Part shown: one piece after another, positions 28,854 to 37,700 of the stretch
How the letters are laid out: each line of letters begins with the position of its first letter
Numbering within the stretch: position 1 is the first letter of the stretch
The notes under the pieces: model-generated
What the model was told of the DNA's origin: nothing
The model's database searches: none
What the model saw: the letters and a program-made list of their open reading frames with translations, nothing else
Made by a program: the position numbers and the translations under genes
Source of the DNA: Fusibacter bizertensis
Lineage (GTDB): Bacteria > Bacillota > Clostridia > Peptostreptococcales > Acidaminobacteraceae
Assembly: GCF_029914245.1 (NCBI RefSeq)
Contig: NZ_JARYZI010000007.1
Coordinates: forward strand, 1-64,000
DNA: 64,000 bases
Direction of reading: 5' to 3'

Positions 28854-28894
28854 AAACGGCTCCTTTAATCTATCATTTGATCAGCTGTGGTTAA

Positions 28895-29821
28895 CTAGGC
28901 TTTTATGTGTTTCCAGATAAAGTCGTTGATTTCATCCATGGCGAGGAGCGCTTCTTTAAACATAGGGGATAAAAGCGGGAAACAGTGGAACATCTCATCC
29001 CATACGTGGAGCGTCACGTCTACGCCAGCTTTTTCAGCGTTTTTAGCTAGAGTGAGTGAATCACTGAGGAGTGTCTCGTGATCACCGACCTGGATCATCA
29101 TAGGGGGTAAGCCGCTTAAGTCAGCGAACACAGGTGACATCAATGGATCTTTAGGATCGCCATCACCGACATAGTAACCGAGCCATGTTTCAGTAGACCC
29201 GATAGGGGTACAAGGGTCCTCTTCAAGCCTTGTGGCATGCGACTCGCCTGAGATGGTCATATCCACACATGGGGACATGGCGATCACTGCTTTTGGTAGG
29301 GCGATGCCCAGTTCCTTTAATTTGAGCAGACAGCTAAACTGAAGCCCCGCACCAGCAGAGTCTCCTGCGAAGAAGATATGCTCTGGCGCATAGCCTTTTT
29401 CTAGTAGCCACTTGTAGATCTCGACACTGTCGTTCATCGCTGCAGGGAAGGGATGCTCCGGTGCAAGGCGATAGTCAAACACAAGTGCTTTGACACTTAT
29501 GCGTCTCACAAACTTTGAGACGATGTTACGGTGGTCTTCGGCGTTCCCTGAGACGAAACCACCGCCGTGGAAATAAAGGATCATTTTGTCATCAGGTGCG
29601 CCGTCAGGGGTGAGCCATTCGGCATAAAGACCAGTATAGTTAGCAGGCGTCACGTTGACCCCTGACGTTTTACGCGCCATCTTCATGGCAGACTTATGGA
29701 TGTTCGCCCGCATCTCGATGATGGAGGATTCTTGAGTGATGACTTCAGGTTTAAGCTTTCCTTTTAATAGATGCCTGTTGCGCATCACTAGTGCGAAGAA
29801 TTTGCCTTTAAAACTTGCCAT
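28895..29821 (-). CDS. Alpha/beta hydrolase, hormone-sensitive-lipase/acetyl-esterase type
   Basis: 308 residues. The oxyanion motif HGGGF is near residue 88 and the nucleophile motif GDSAG near 153. The acidic and histidine residues fit the QVGDHETLLSDS and HVWDEMFHCF segments. No signal peptide. It probably hydrolyses short-chain esters in the cytoplasm. It starts 5 bp after the TetR gene, so regulator and enzyme form an operon and the TetR ligand may be its substrate. Ribosome site AAAGGAGT. Confidence 0.93.
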   Translation of the reverse strand: MASFKGKFFALVMRNRHLLKGKLKPEVITQESSIIEMRANIHKSAMKMARKTSGVNVTPANYTGLYAEWLTPDGAPDDKMILYFHGGGFVSGNAEDHRNIVSKFVRRISVKALVFDYRLAPEHPFPAAMNDSVEIYKWLLEKGYAPEHIFFAGDSAGAGLQFSCLLKLKELGIALPKAVIAMSPCVDMTISGESHATRLEEDPCTPIGSTETWLGYYVGDGDPKDPLMSPVFADLSGLPPMMIQVGDHETLLSDSLTLAKNAEKAGVDVTLHVWDEMFHCFPLLSPMFKEALLAMDEINDFIWKHIKA

Positions 29822-29826
29822 ATGGG

Positions 29827-30432
29827 TTACTCCTTTATAAATAGTCGATAGAGTGTTTCAGCCTGAGGCTGGACATAATAATCAAGGGTAGTGGCTTTTA
29901 CTAGCGAGAGCCCGTTGATGGTGACCCAGAATAGGATCGCCAGCTCTTTGGCATCGCCTTCGTAGATGGTGCCATCTAGTTGTCCCTGGGTGAGTATAGC
30001 CTCTATCTCTCTGTATGGGATATCTCTTTTTTGGTTGATCTTTGATTTTTCATCCTCTGGGAGCATGTCCATGAAAACCGTCTGCATGATGAGGTGAGAG
30101 GTCTGACTAAAGTCCTCATTATCTGCGATGATGTCCAGCAGTCCACTGATGCCGAACTTGATCTTCTCAGATGCAGATAAGGGCATGGCTTTAAGCGACA
30201 TCACGGCACCGATGATCTTATCAAGTGACTCGTGCATCATCTCTAGGTAGATCGCCTCTTTAGAGGGATAGTAGTGATAGATGAGCCCTTGCGACATGTC
30301 CGCCGCCTTTGCGATATCTTGTATCTTCGTTGCAGCGACGCCTTTAGAGGCGAACAGGGTCAGTGCTGCTTTTTTGATGGATTTGAGACGTGCGTCTCGC
30401 ATCTCGTTGTTTTTGGTGGTGTTTCTTGCCAT
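29827..30432 (-). CDS. TetR-family transcriptional regulator
   Basis: 201 residues. The N-terminal TetR_N helix-turn-helix (about 15-62) includes KAALTLFASKGVAATKIQDIAKAADMSQGLIYHYYPSKEAIY. The C-terminal ligand-binding half is helical and unassigned. It precedes the esterase gene by 5 bp and probably represses both through the palindrome at 30512-30529. Confidence 0.95.
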   Translation of the reverse strand: MARNTTKNNEMRDARLKSIKKAALTLFASKGVAATKIQDIAKAADMSQGLIYHYYPSKEAIYLEMMHESLDKIIGAVMSLKAMPLSASEKIKFGISGLLDIIADNEDFSQTSHLIMQTVFMDMLPEDEKSKINQKRDIPYREIEAILTQGQLDGTIYEGDAKELAILFWVTINGLSLVKATTLDYYVQPQAETLYRLFIKE

Positions 30433-30511
30433 AGGGTACTCCTGTTGGTTGAGTGAGGTGGTTGGTTGATTAGGTTTAAATTGGATAGTTTGTAAATTGA
30501 TTATCTAATTG

Positions 30512-30573
30512 ATTGAATAATCATTCAATGAATCTTTTGATATTATATTAGGATTTTTGTGGGGAGTTGTCAA
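30512..30573 (-). promoter_or_regulatory. Promoter and operator of the TetR-esterase operon
   Basis: On the minus strand TTGACA (30568-30573) and TAATAT (30545-30550) are 17 bp apart. Just downstream of the expected start point lies ATTGAAT-N4-ATTCAAT (30512-30529), a good TetR operator. Confidence 0.7.
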
Positions 30574-30727
30574 GAGGGAGATGTGATAACCATATAATTG
30601 TTAAAAAATAACGCAATAGCATTTCGTAAAGCCTCCAAATATGGTATACTTAGCGAAGTAGAACTGGAAAATTTGGTGGAACTGGAAAACATTAATAGAG
30701 AGTACTTAAAGAAATAGAGGGAAAGTT

Positions 30728-30820
30728 ATGGGACACACACAGATGGCGATATGTGGTGAACTCATCCACGTAGATCAGCAGAGAGTATCAATACATAGAC
30801 AATTTTATAAAGACCAATAA
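30728..30820 (+). CDS. Possible 30-residue small protein or leader peptide
   Basis: An ATG after AGAGGGAAAG opens 30 codons, ending with TAA at 30818-30820 inside the left arm of a strong terminator. A -10-like TATACT lies at about 30645. Two 11-bp direct repeats GAACTGGAAAA (30661, 30679) stand between promoter and start. The peptide has no recognisable domain. It could be a leader that controls read-through into the HNH nuclease gene, or chance. Confidence 0.35.
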   Translation: MGHTQMAICGELIHVDQQRVSIHRQFYKDQ

Positions 30821-30860
30821 CCTTTGTCCTGTAGGATGGATAAGGGTTGTTGGTTTTTTT
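30813..30860 (+). terminator. Terminator or attenuator before the HNH nuclease gene
   Basis: ACCAATAACC (30813-30822) pairs with GGTTGTTGGT (about 30845-30854), with further TTTGTCC/GGATAA pairing inside, followed by eight T residues. It lies 76 bp upstream of the nuclease start. Confidence 0.75.
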
Positions 30861-30935
30861 TGAAGTCACAACTTGCTTGTGACAGAATCTGAGGGCTCGA
30901 TGCCCAAAGATTTTTGTTTGATATATGGGGGAAAG

Positions 30936-31802
30936 ATGAACGAACGGAAGCTTATAGATGCGATAAATCATCTGAATATCTGGAAACAAGGCGATCAACG
31001 TGCACCACATAAACCACTTTTGATTCTTTATGCACTCGCGAAGCTACAAAACAGAGATCAGCAATGGTTGAACTATAACGTAGCAGGTGAAGACCTAAGA
31101 AAGCTACTTATCGACTTCGGACCACTTCGTAAAAGTCAATATCCAGAGCAACCTTTTGTAAGGCTAACCAGTGATCACATATGGCAACTAAGTATACCTT
31201 CAGAGTCGATAGATAGAAACAATATCAAAGATAAATGGCTTAAAAATAACCAAGTTGCAGGTGGGTTTAGTGATGAGGTATACCGTTTACTCAAGAATGA
31301 TCCTAACCTCATCATCAAGATCGCACAGATGGTTCTTGATACACATTTTCCAGAATCCATCCATGATGAAATCTTAGACGCAGTTGGACTTGATCTAAGT
31401 TATACCTATAAAAAAGTGAAGAAACGAGACCCAGAGTTTCGCGAGAAAATCCTGATCGCTTACGGTTATAGCTGTGCAGTATGTGGGTTCAATGTAAGAC
31501 TTGGGCATAAACTCATTGGCATAGAAGCTGCGCATATCAAGTGGCATCAAGCAGGTGGACCAGATATAGAGACAAACGGCATCGCCCTTTGTGCCATGCA
31601 CCATAAACTCTTTGATCTCGGTGCTTTTACCATCACTGGGGAACATAAGCTACTTACTTCACAACATGCACATGGATCACATGGGCTTGAAGAATGGCTA
31701 TTGAGATATGATCAGAATGTTATTGCGAAGCCAAGGGAAGGGATTTATCTTCCTCAGGGGCAGTATCTGGACTGGCATGTTAGGGAGGTTTTTAAGGGGT
31801 GA
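30936..31802 (+). CDS. HNH endonuclease with phosphorothioate-DNA-binding (SBD) domain, McrA-type
   Basis: 288 residues from ATG 30936 after GGGGGAAAG; the reading frame is open further upstream without a ribosome site. The N-terminal half contains RAPHKPLLILYALAKLQ and DFGPLRK, characteristic of the sulfur-binding domain of ScoMcrA-type proteins. The C-terminal half is a zinc HNH nuclease: CAVCGF near 184, EAAHIKWH, and NGIALCAMHHKLFD near 220. Such proteins cut DNA carrying phosphorothioate and sometimes methyl marks, as type IV restriction. No dnd genes are in the window. It opens the defence-like island. Confidence 0.88.
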   Translation: MNERKLIDAINHLNIWKQGDQRAPHKPLLILYALAKLQNRDQQWLNYNVAGEDLRKLLIDFGPLRKSQYPEQPFVRLTSDHIWQLSIPSESIDRNNIKDKWLKNNQVAGGFSDEVYRLLKNDPNLIIKIAQMVLDTHFPESIHDEILDAVGLDLSYTYKKVKKRDPEFREKILIAYGYSCAVCGFNVRLGHKLIGIEAAHIKWHQAGGPDIETNGIALCAMHHKLFDLGAFTITGEHKLLTSQHAHGSHGLEEWLLRYDQNVIAKPREGIYLPQGQYLDWHVREVFKG

Positions 31803-31813
31803 ATATAGATAAA

Positions 31814-31893
31814 GTGAAATTGTGCTTCGCTTCATTTCACATTAAAGACGTTGTGAAGCAATGTGGACAAGTGCCACATCACTTAACAACGCC
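31814..31893. repeat. Two nested inverted repeats downstream of the HNH gene
   Basis: GTGAAAT/ATTTCAC (31814-31840) is followed by an 18-bp nearly perfect hairpin between about 31849 and 31892 (CGTTGTGAAGCAATGTGG against its near complement, three mismatches, 7-nt loop). There is no T run, so they are not ordinary terminators. They abut the attC-like hairpin. Confidence 0.6.
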
Positions 31894-31960
31894 TTTCCAA
31901 CAATCCCACTTGCGCTCTAAAGCGCACCGTGGAATCGTCGGCTATCGCCTGCCGTTAGAC
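31881..31960 (-). other. attC-like integron recombination site
   Basis: ACTTAAC (31881-31887) fits the RYYYAAC outer box and GTTAGAC (31954-31960) fits GTTRRRY, 80 bp end to end, within the normal attC range. Between them the bottom strand folds into a 12-bp stem (CGACGATTCCAC with GTGGGATTGTTG) using G-T pairs, then a TGCGCT/AGCGCA tip with unpaired extra bases. The top strand would have mismatches at the same positions. The next gene's ribosome site begins about 12 bp beyond the GTTAGAC box, as in gene cassettes. No integrase is seen. Confidence 0.5.
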
Positions 31961-31987
31961 TAAAAAAATTTGAGGAGGACAATAAAA

Positions 31988-33814
31988 ATGAATAAATTTA
32001 CAGTAGAGGTTTTAAAATTTAGTGAAATTGATAATAGAGTAAACGTTCCAAAATTTCAAAGAAGCTTAGTATGGTCAACTGAAAAAAAAAATTCTCTTAT
32101 AAATACAATTAAAAGAGGCTTACCAATAGGAGCCATATTGCTTACAAAGTCAAAAAATAAATATCAAATTATTGATGGTTTACAACGCATTACAACACTA
32201 AAAGACTTCAAAATGAATCCATTTAAATATTTAACAACAGATGAAGTAACAGAAAAGGATTTGATTTCAATTCTGACAGCTACGAATGATGCAAAAACAA
32301 CTTATAATATGTTTAATGATCATCAAAGAACTGATCTTATAAATAGAACAAACAAATTAATAGTTGATAATATTAAAGAGCTAGGTAATCTAGAAATTTA
32401 TGAAAAATCAACAGCAATTTCAAAGATACTCATAAAAAATATATCTTTTTTAAGCGAAGATATGGAATCGAGTATTCACGGATTTACATACAAGTTATTG
32501 AAAAAGGTCGAGGATATTTTAAATATTGATAATTTTGAAATTCCAGCGATAGTATATACAGGAGATGATTCTGAAATAGCTGATGTCTTTACTTTGTTGA
32601 ATTCTAAAGGTACAAAATTATCGAAATACGATGTTTTTGCAGCTCAATGGCACACAACCCTATTAAACAATATGGATAGCGATATCATTGAATGTGTTAT
32701 TAAAAAATATGAAAATTCTATGGAAGAAACTGGAGTTGAAATAAATGATTTTTCAATTGAAAGTTTCAAAAAAAATAAGCAAGTGAACATATTTGAGTAT
32801 GCTTATGCTTTAGGAAAATTAATTGGAGATAAAACTAAGTTTTTGTTCAATCCCAAAGATGACTCAAAAGTTGACTCACTTGGGTTTACTGTTTTAGCTG
32901 GAATTTTTAATATAAGCAACAAGAACATGCATATTTTACAGTCCAAAATGACAAATACTAATATTGATTACAACGAATTAATGAAAGGGATCATTGCAAT
33001 CTCTAAGGAAATAGAAAGTTCATTATCTAATTTTATAAGTTTTAAGGGAAAAGATTTGGGAGCGCATTCTGAACTTCAGTTAGCTTCTTATATTATTACA
33101 CTATTTAGGCTATCCTATTCTGTTACAGAAAATGGGATTATAAAAAACGACAAATTTAGAAAAGAGATTAAGCAATTTAAGTCTTATTTACCATATCACT
33201 ATTTCAATGATATTTATAGAGGTATTTGGAGTGGTTCAGGTGATACATTACTTGATTCGATGGTAATAGATGAGAATGGAACAGATTTAAATTCAAAAGT
33301 TGCTAACTCAAAGTATTTATCTGAAATTAGAAGAGAAGATTTAAAGACTGTTCTATATACTTGGATTAGTGATGAACATGAGCGAAATAAAACGCCTATT
33401 TCAAGTGAGATTAAACTATTTCATCATTGTATTATAAGTAGTAGATTATCGAAACTTGACAATTACAAACTTGATTTTGATCATATTGTACCAAAAAAGC
33501 GATTTCAGAATGTTGTAAATTCCAGTAGTAAATTATTAATTTCTTCACCATGTAATATAACACTAATCCCAGAATATGATAATAGAGCTAAGAAAGAAAA
33601 AACATATTACGAATACTCAAGTGATTCCAATAGTGGTGTTAAAAAGACATACAGTATTGAAGAATTGGCAAAGTTTAATTATCCTACTTCAACGGAGTTA
33701 AGTTTTATGCATAATCAAATAACCTTCAAACATACAGAATATATAAATTTTATTGAAGAAAGAAAAAACAAGTTAATTAAGGATTTTATTACTGCACTTT
33801 ATAATAAACATTAA
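31988..33814 (+). CDS. DUF262 / DUF1524 (HNH) protein of the GmrSD type
   Basis: 608 residues from ATG 31988 after GAGGAGG. The N-terminal DUF262 domain (ParB/Srx-like) has VPKFQRSLVW at 20-29 and DGLQR at 63-67, close to the canonical DGQQR nucleotide-binding motif. The C-terminal region has LDFDHIVPKKR near 495 and a later asparagine in CNITLIPEYDNRAK, forming a DUF1524 HNH nuclease. GmrSD-family enzymes are type IV restriction systems that cut modified phage DNA. Base composition is very AT-rich relative to the HNH gene upstream. It sits directly after the attC-like site. Confidence 0.85.
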   Translation: MNKFTVEVLKFSEIDNRVNVPKFQRSLVWSTEKKNSLINTIKRGLPIGAILLTKSKNKYQIIDGLQRITTLKDFKMNPFKYLTTDEVTEKDLISILTATNDAKTTYNMFNDHQRTDLINRTNKLIVDNIKELGNLEIYEKSTAISKILIKNISFLSEDMESSIHGFTYKLLKKVEDILNIDNFEIPAIVYTGDDSEIADVFTLLNSKGTKLSKYDVFAAQWHTTLLNNMDSDIIECVIKKYENSMEETGVEINDFSIESFKKNKQVNIFEYAYALGKLIGDKTKFLFNPKDDSKVDSLGFTVLAGIFNISNKNMHILQSKMTNTNIDYNELMKGIIAISKEIESSLSNFISFKGKDLGAHSELQLASYIITLFRLSYSVTENGIIKNDKFRKEIKQFKSYLPYHYFNDIYRGIWSGSGDTLLDSMVIDENGTDLNSKVANSKYLSEIRREDLKTVLYTWISDEHERNKTPISSEIKLFHHCIISSRLSKLDNYKLDFDHIVPKKRFQNVVNSSSKLLISSPCNITLIPEYDNRAKKEKTYYEYSSDSNSGVKKTYSIEELAKFNYPTSTELSFMHNQITFKHTEYINFIEERKNKLIKDFITALYNKH

Positions 33815-33822
33815 TTTTCATC

Positions 33823-33875
33823 GTCTATCACGCCATTCCCGTCTCTGAGGTGACGGTAACGGCTGAACGTAAGGC
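33823..33875. other. Degenerate attC-like hairpin
   Basis: GTCTATC (33823) and GTAAGGC (33869-33875) each differ from the attC outer boxes by one base. ACGCC follows the first box, as in the better site upstream, and CCGTC/GACGG (33839-33856) forms the central stem. At 53 bp it is at the short limit. It follows the DUF262 gene. Weak on its own. Confidence 0.25.
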
Positions 33876-33912
33876 AACAATAGTAAAGTAATATAAGATA
33901 AAAGGTAAATAA

Positions 33913-34537
33913 ATGAATACATTAATAAAAAAGAATAATTGTAAAAAATAGGTGGTATCCAACATCCGTGGATAGATATTAAGAATATATCATATTAGAT
34001 CACTCTATTAATAATGCCAATCAATTAGAATGTAACATTGCAAATAACTTACAATATCTTGATTATATTGATAAACAATTAGAAGAAATGAAATTATCAA
34101 GTGTTATGTATGGTATGTTACGAAAAACATATGTCATTACTGGAATGGGAATTGTTGAAGGGCTATTTGTCAATCTTATAAAATCAGAAGGAAAATGGAA
34201 ATCGTCAGAATGGGAGAGTAAGAAAATTTTCACGACAAATAAATACTTAGTCGACGGAGAGAAAATAAAAATTTCGACTGAAGTGTTAAAAAAAGTACCT
34301 AAATTTGAAATGAGAATGGATTTAGATTCAATGATTAAAAAGATAGAATCAAAAAAATTACTCTCAATTAACCATTCAAATTATCCAATGCTAAAGAAAT
34401 TACGTGATTTAAGAAATCGAGTACATTTACAAGAGACAAAAGGTAAATATGATGCAGATTTTTACAATTTTAGCGAAAATGAAAAAGTCGAAATGGGTAA
34501 AATTCTATATAATATATTAACTATTGAGATTTTGTAA
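33913..34537 (+). pseudogene. Broken HEPN-like gene
   Basis: The intact open segment from ATG 34088 (149 residues) ends with LRDLRNRVHLQ, which fits the RX6H catalytic motif of HEPN ribonucleases. Translation in the same frame continues to look coding upstream of 34088 (DHSINNANQLECN and so on) but hits TAA at 33980-33982. Before that the reading is again protein-like (RWYPTSVDRY) and would join the ATG at 33913 only with a frameshift in an A6 run near 33940. So I see one stop and one frameshift. A shorter protein from 34088 could still be made, but it has no ribosome site. Family assignment is tentative. Confidence 0.55.
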
Positions 34538-34587
34538 AGTATCAAAATCCATCTCAATTTATGATTTTTTGAAAAAAAATAAACGTC

Positions 34588-34655
34588 GTCTAACAGCTTA
34601 TAATCAAAATACATTCTATAGTGGTAACTTCAATTTATGGTATATTGGGTTAAGT
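34588..34655. other. Second candidate degenerate attC-like site
   Basis: GTCTAAC (34588-34594) and GTTAAGT (34649-34655) both fit the attC outer-box patterns, 68 bp end to end, with imperfect inner pairing (CCAAtATAC/GTATtTTGA on the bottom strand). It is downstream of the HEPN-like gene and 69 bp before the helicase gene. In AT-rich DNA such matches can occur by chance. Confidence 0.3.
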
Positions 34656-34723
34656 ATTATTAAAAATATTTTATAATTTGATAGATGAATTTCCAAATAT
34701 GGAGTTACAGTTGAGGATCGGAG

Positions 34724-37700
34724 ATGTTTTATATGGAATTTGTAGTTATTGTTTTACTGATTGCATCGTTTATTATTTGGTCAAATAAAGATAAAACAAC
34801 GATGGCTGATAAGTATGAATTATGGAAAAATGAGTTTGATGCAATCTTTGATATAGGTAGAACTTATAAAAATAAAAATCAAATGGTCTATCGATATAGA
34901 AATATATACAACGAAATGAAGGGCTTTAAAGGCAATGTTTTAATGTCGCCTGAACTTATTGAAGCAAAATTAAATGAACATAATGAGCTAATATTACTCT
35001 TAACGCAAGAATCTAGAAAAGCAAATAGTTTATACAAATGGAAATATCGTTGGACTAAAAAAAGAAGATTACAATTTATAGTGTTATTTGAAGATACATA
35101 TGATAAAACGATAAAATATTCAAAATCAGTTGAAACAATTAAGAGTATTAAAAAATTTAATCAACTAATGAGTAAATTAGCACAAATTAACTTTGAAAAA
35201 ATTGAAAATACAGTAACTAAAATCAGAGAAGCTTTAAAAGTGATTAATAATTCCCCAATAGAATATTTATCTGAATCTAAAGCTAATAAATATAGAAACC
35301 CAAATGTATTATCAGATTTACAAAATAATTTGCATCTATACTCAAAGTATTTTGATCTGAATGAGATTAAATCATTTATAAATTTTCAAATTGAATTTGA
35401 CAATTTTATTATGATGTATAATAAAGCATTTATTGAATATGAATTGAATATGAATAAAAAATTTTTCGATGATATTAATGGTTATCGCTTAGATGAAATG
35501 CAACGAATTGCAATTATTACGGATGAAGAAAACAATATGATAATCAGCGGTGCTGGTTCTGGAAAGACTTTAACATTAGTTGGAAAAATAAAATATTTAA
35601 TGGAGCTTAGAGGCATTTATTCAAATGAAATATTAGCAATTTCATTTACAAATAAAGCTGTGGATGAGCTAAGTGAGCGATTAATTAAAAGTACTGGGCA
35701 AGAGATTAAAGTAGCAACATTTCACAAACTTGGACGTGAGATACTAATCAAATCACTTGGTAGAAAAATAGATATTGATGATCAAGAACTTTTTTTAAGC
35801 GTTAAAAAAATAATAGGAAAATTATCGGAAACCAATAAATATTTTTCATTAAATTTGAGTAAATATATTGGATTATACTATTACCCCAGTATTAATTCTC
35901 TTGATTTTGAGTGCCAAAATGATCTTTATTCTGATCTCAAAAGTAAAGGAGCTATGTCCATTAATGACTGTATAAAGAGTAATTTAAGTAATAATAATTT
36001 GACAACTTACTTGAGCGAACGTGTTAAAAGCTTTGAAGAACTATTAATTGCAAATTATTTATTTCTCCATGGCATAAATTACGAGTACGAGAAACCTTAT
36101 GAATATGATACTTCCAGTCTTTCTCATCGCCAATACAAACCTGATTTTTATTTGTCTGATTTCAATATTTATTTGGAACATTTTGGCGTTGATAAAGATA
36201 TGAAAGCGAATCATCTCAAAAATGAAATTGAGCGAAAAAATTATATTGATGGAATAACATGGAAGCGAAATATTCATAAAAAATATGGAACAAAATTAAT
36301 TGAAACATATAGCTTTTATCATCGTGACGGTATTTTATATGAAAAGCTCGACGAAATATTAAAAAGCCAAGGTATTATTGTACAAGAATATAATAATGAA
36401 AGAATGGTTAAAATAGCTTCTGAATTAATAAAATCAAACTTTATCAGTAATTTAGCAAAAACAATTACAACTTTTATCCAACTTTTTAAATCAAATGATT
36501 ATGATTCGAATTATTTTGGATATTTAAATAATGCAATAAATATGGGTAAGTCAAATATTTACACATACAGAAGAGAATTATTATTAATGGCAATTATTGA
36601 AACAGTTTACGATGAGTATTGTGCACAGCTATCATCTAGGCATCAGTATGATTTTAATGATTTAATAAATAATGCTATAAAAGCAGTACAATGTGATTTA
36701 GTAAAGCTTAATTATAAATACATTATTATTGATGAATATCAAGATATTTCGATGAATCGTTACAAGTTGCTAAAAGCAATAAAAGATAAATCAAATTGTA
36801 AAATCATTGCAGTCGGTGATGACTGGCAGAGTATCTATAGGTTTGCTGGATCAGAAGTGAGTCTATTGCATAACTTTGAAACTCTTTTTGGAAAAACTGA
36901 AGTTATTAAAATTCCAAATACTTACAGAAATTCCCAAGAACTAGCAGATGTCGCAAGAAAATTTATATTAAAAAATACTCGTCAAATCGATAAAAAAGTT
37001 GTTTCAATAAAAAAACTTAATGACCCCATAAAATTAATTGTTCATAGTAATGGCTGTCAAGCAGAAGCACTCATTAATGTTCTAGACAATTATGTTGCTA
37101 ATAATTCAAAGATTTTATTACTTGGTAGAACAAATTCATGTATTAATTCAATAATTTCTTCTGGTTTTTTTGAATTGTTGGAGGAAGGAAAAGTAGTATA
37201 CAAAAGTAAACCGTCAATGAAAATTGATTTCTTAACGGTTCATAAATCTAAGGGGTTAGAGGCTGACCTTGTCATTATTTTAAATCTAAATAATAAAATT
37301 AACGGTTTTCCGAATAAAATTGAAAATGATCCCATATTACGATTCGTTATTAATGATTTTGATGAATATCCTTTTGAAGAGGAACGAAGGTTGTTCTATG
37401 TTGCTCTTACTAGAAGCAAAAATGAAGTTTATTTATTTTGTGAAAAAGAAAATGAATCTATTTTTGTAAATGAATTAATCAAAGATAAAAAAATTGAAAA
37501 ATATGATTTTACAAACGCACAAGATGGATATGAATTTCTAAATAGAACGTGCCCTTTATGTGGCTCGGAAAGTTTAATTAAAAGGAAAAGCCAGTTCGGT
37601 GATTATTTATCATGTAAGAATTATCCATACTGCGATTATAAAATTTCTAACGTTCAAGTAGCAATTGATAATATAAAATGTTCTGCTTGTGGCGATTACA

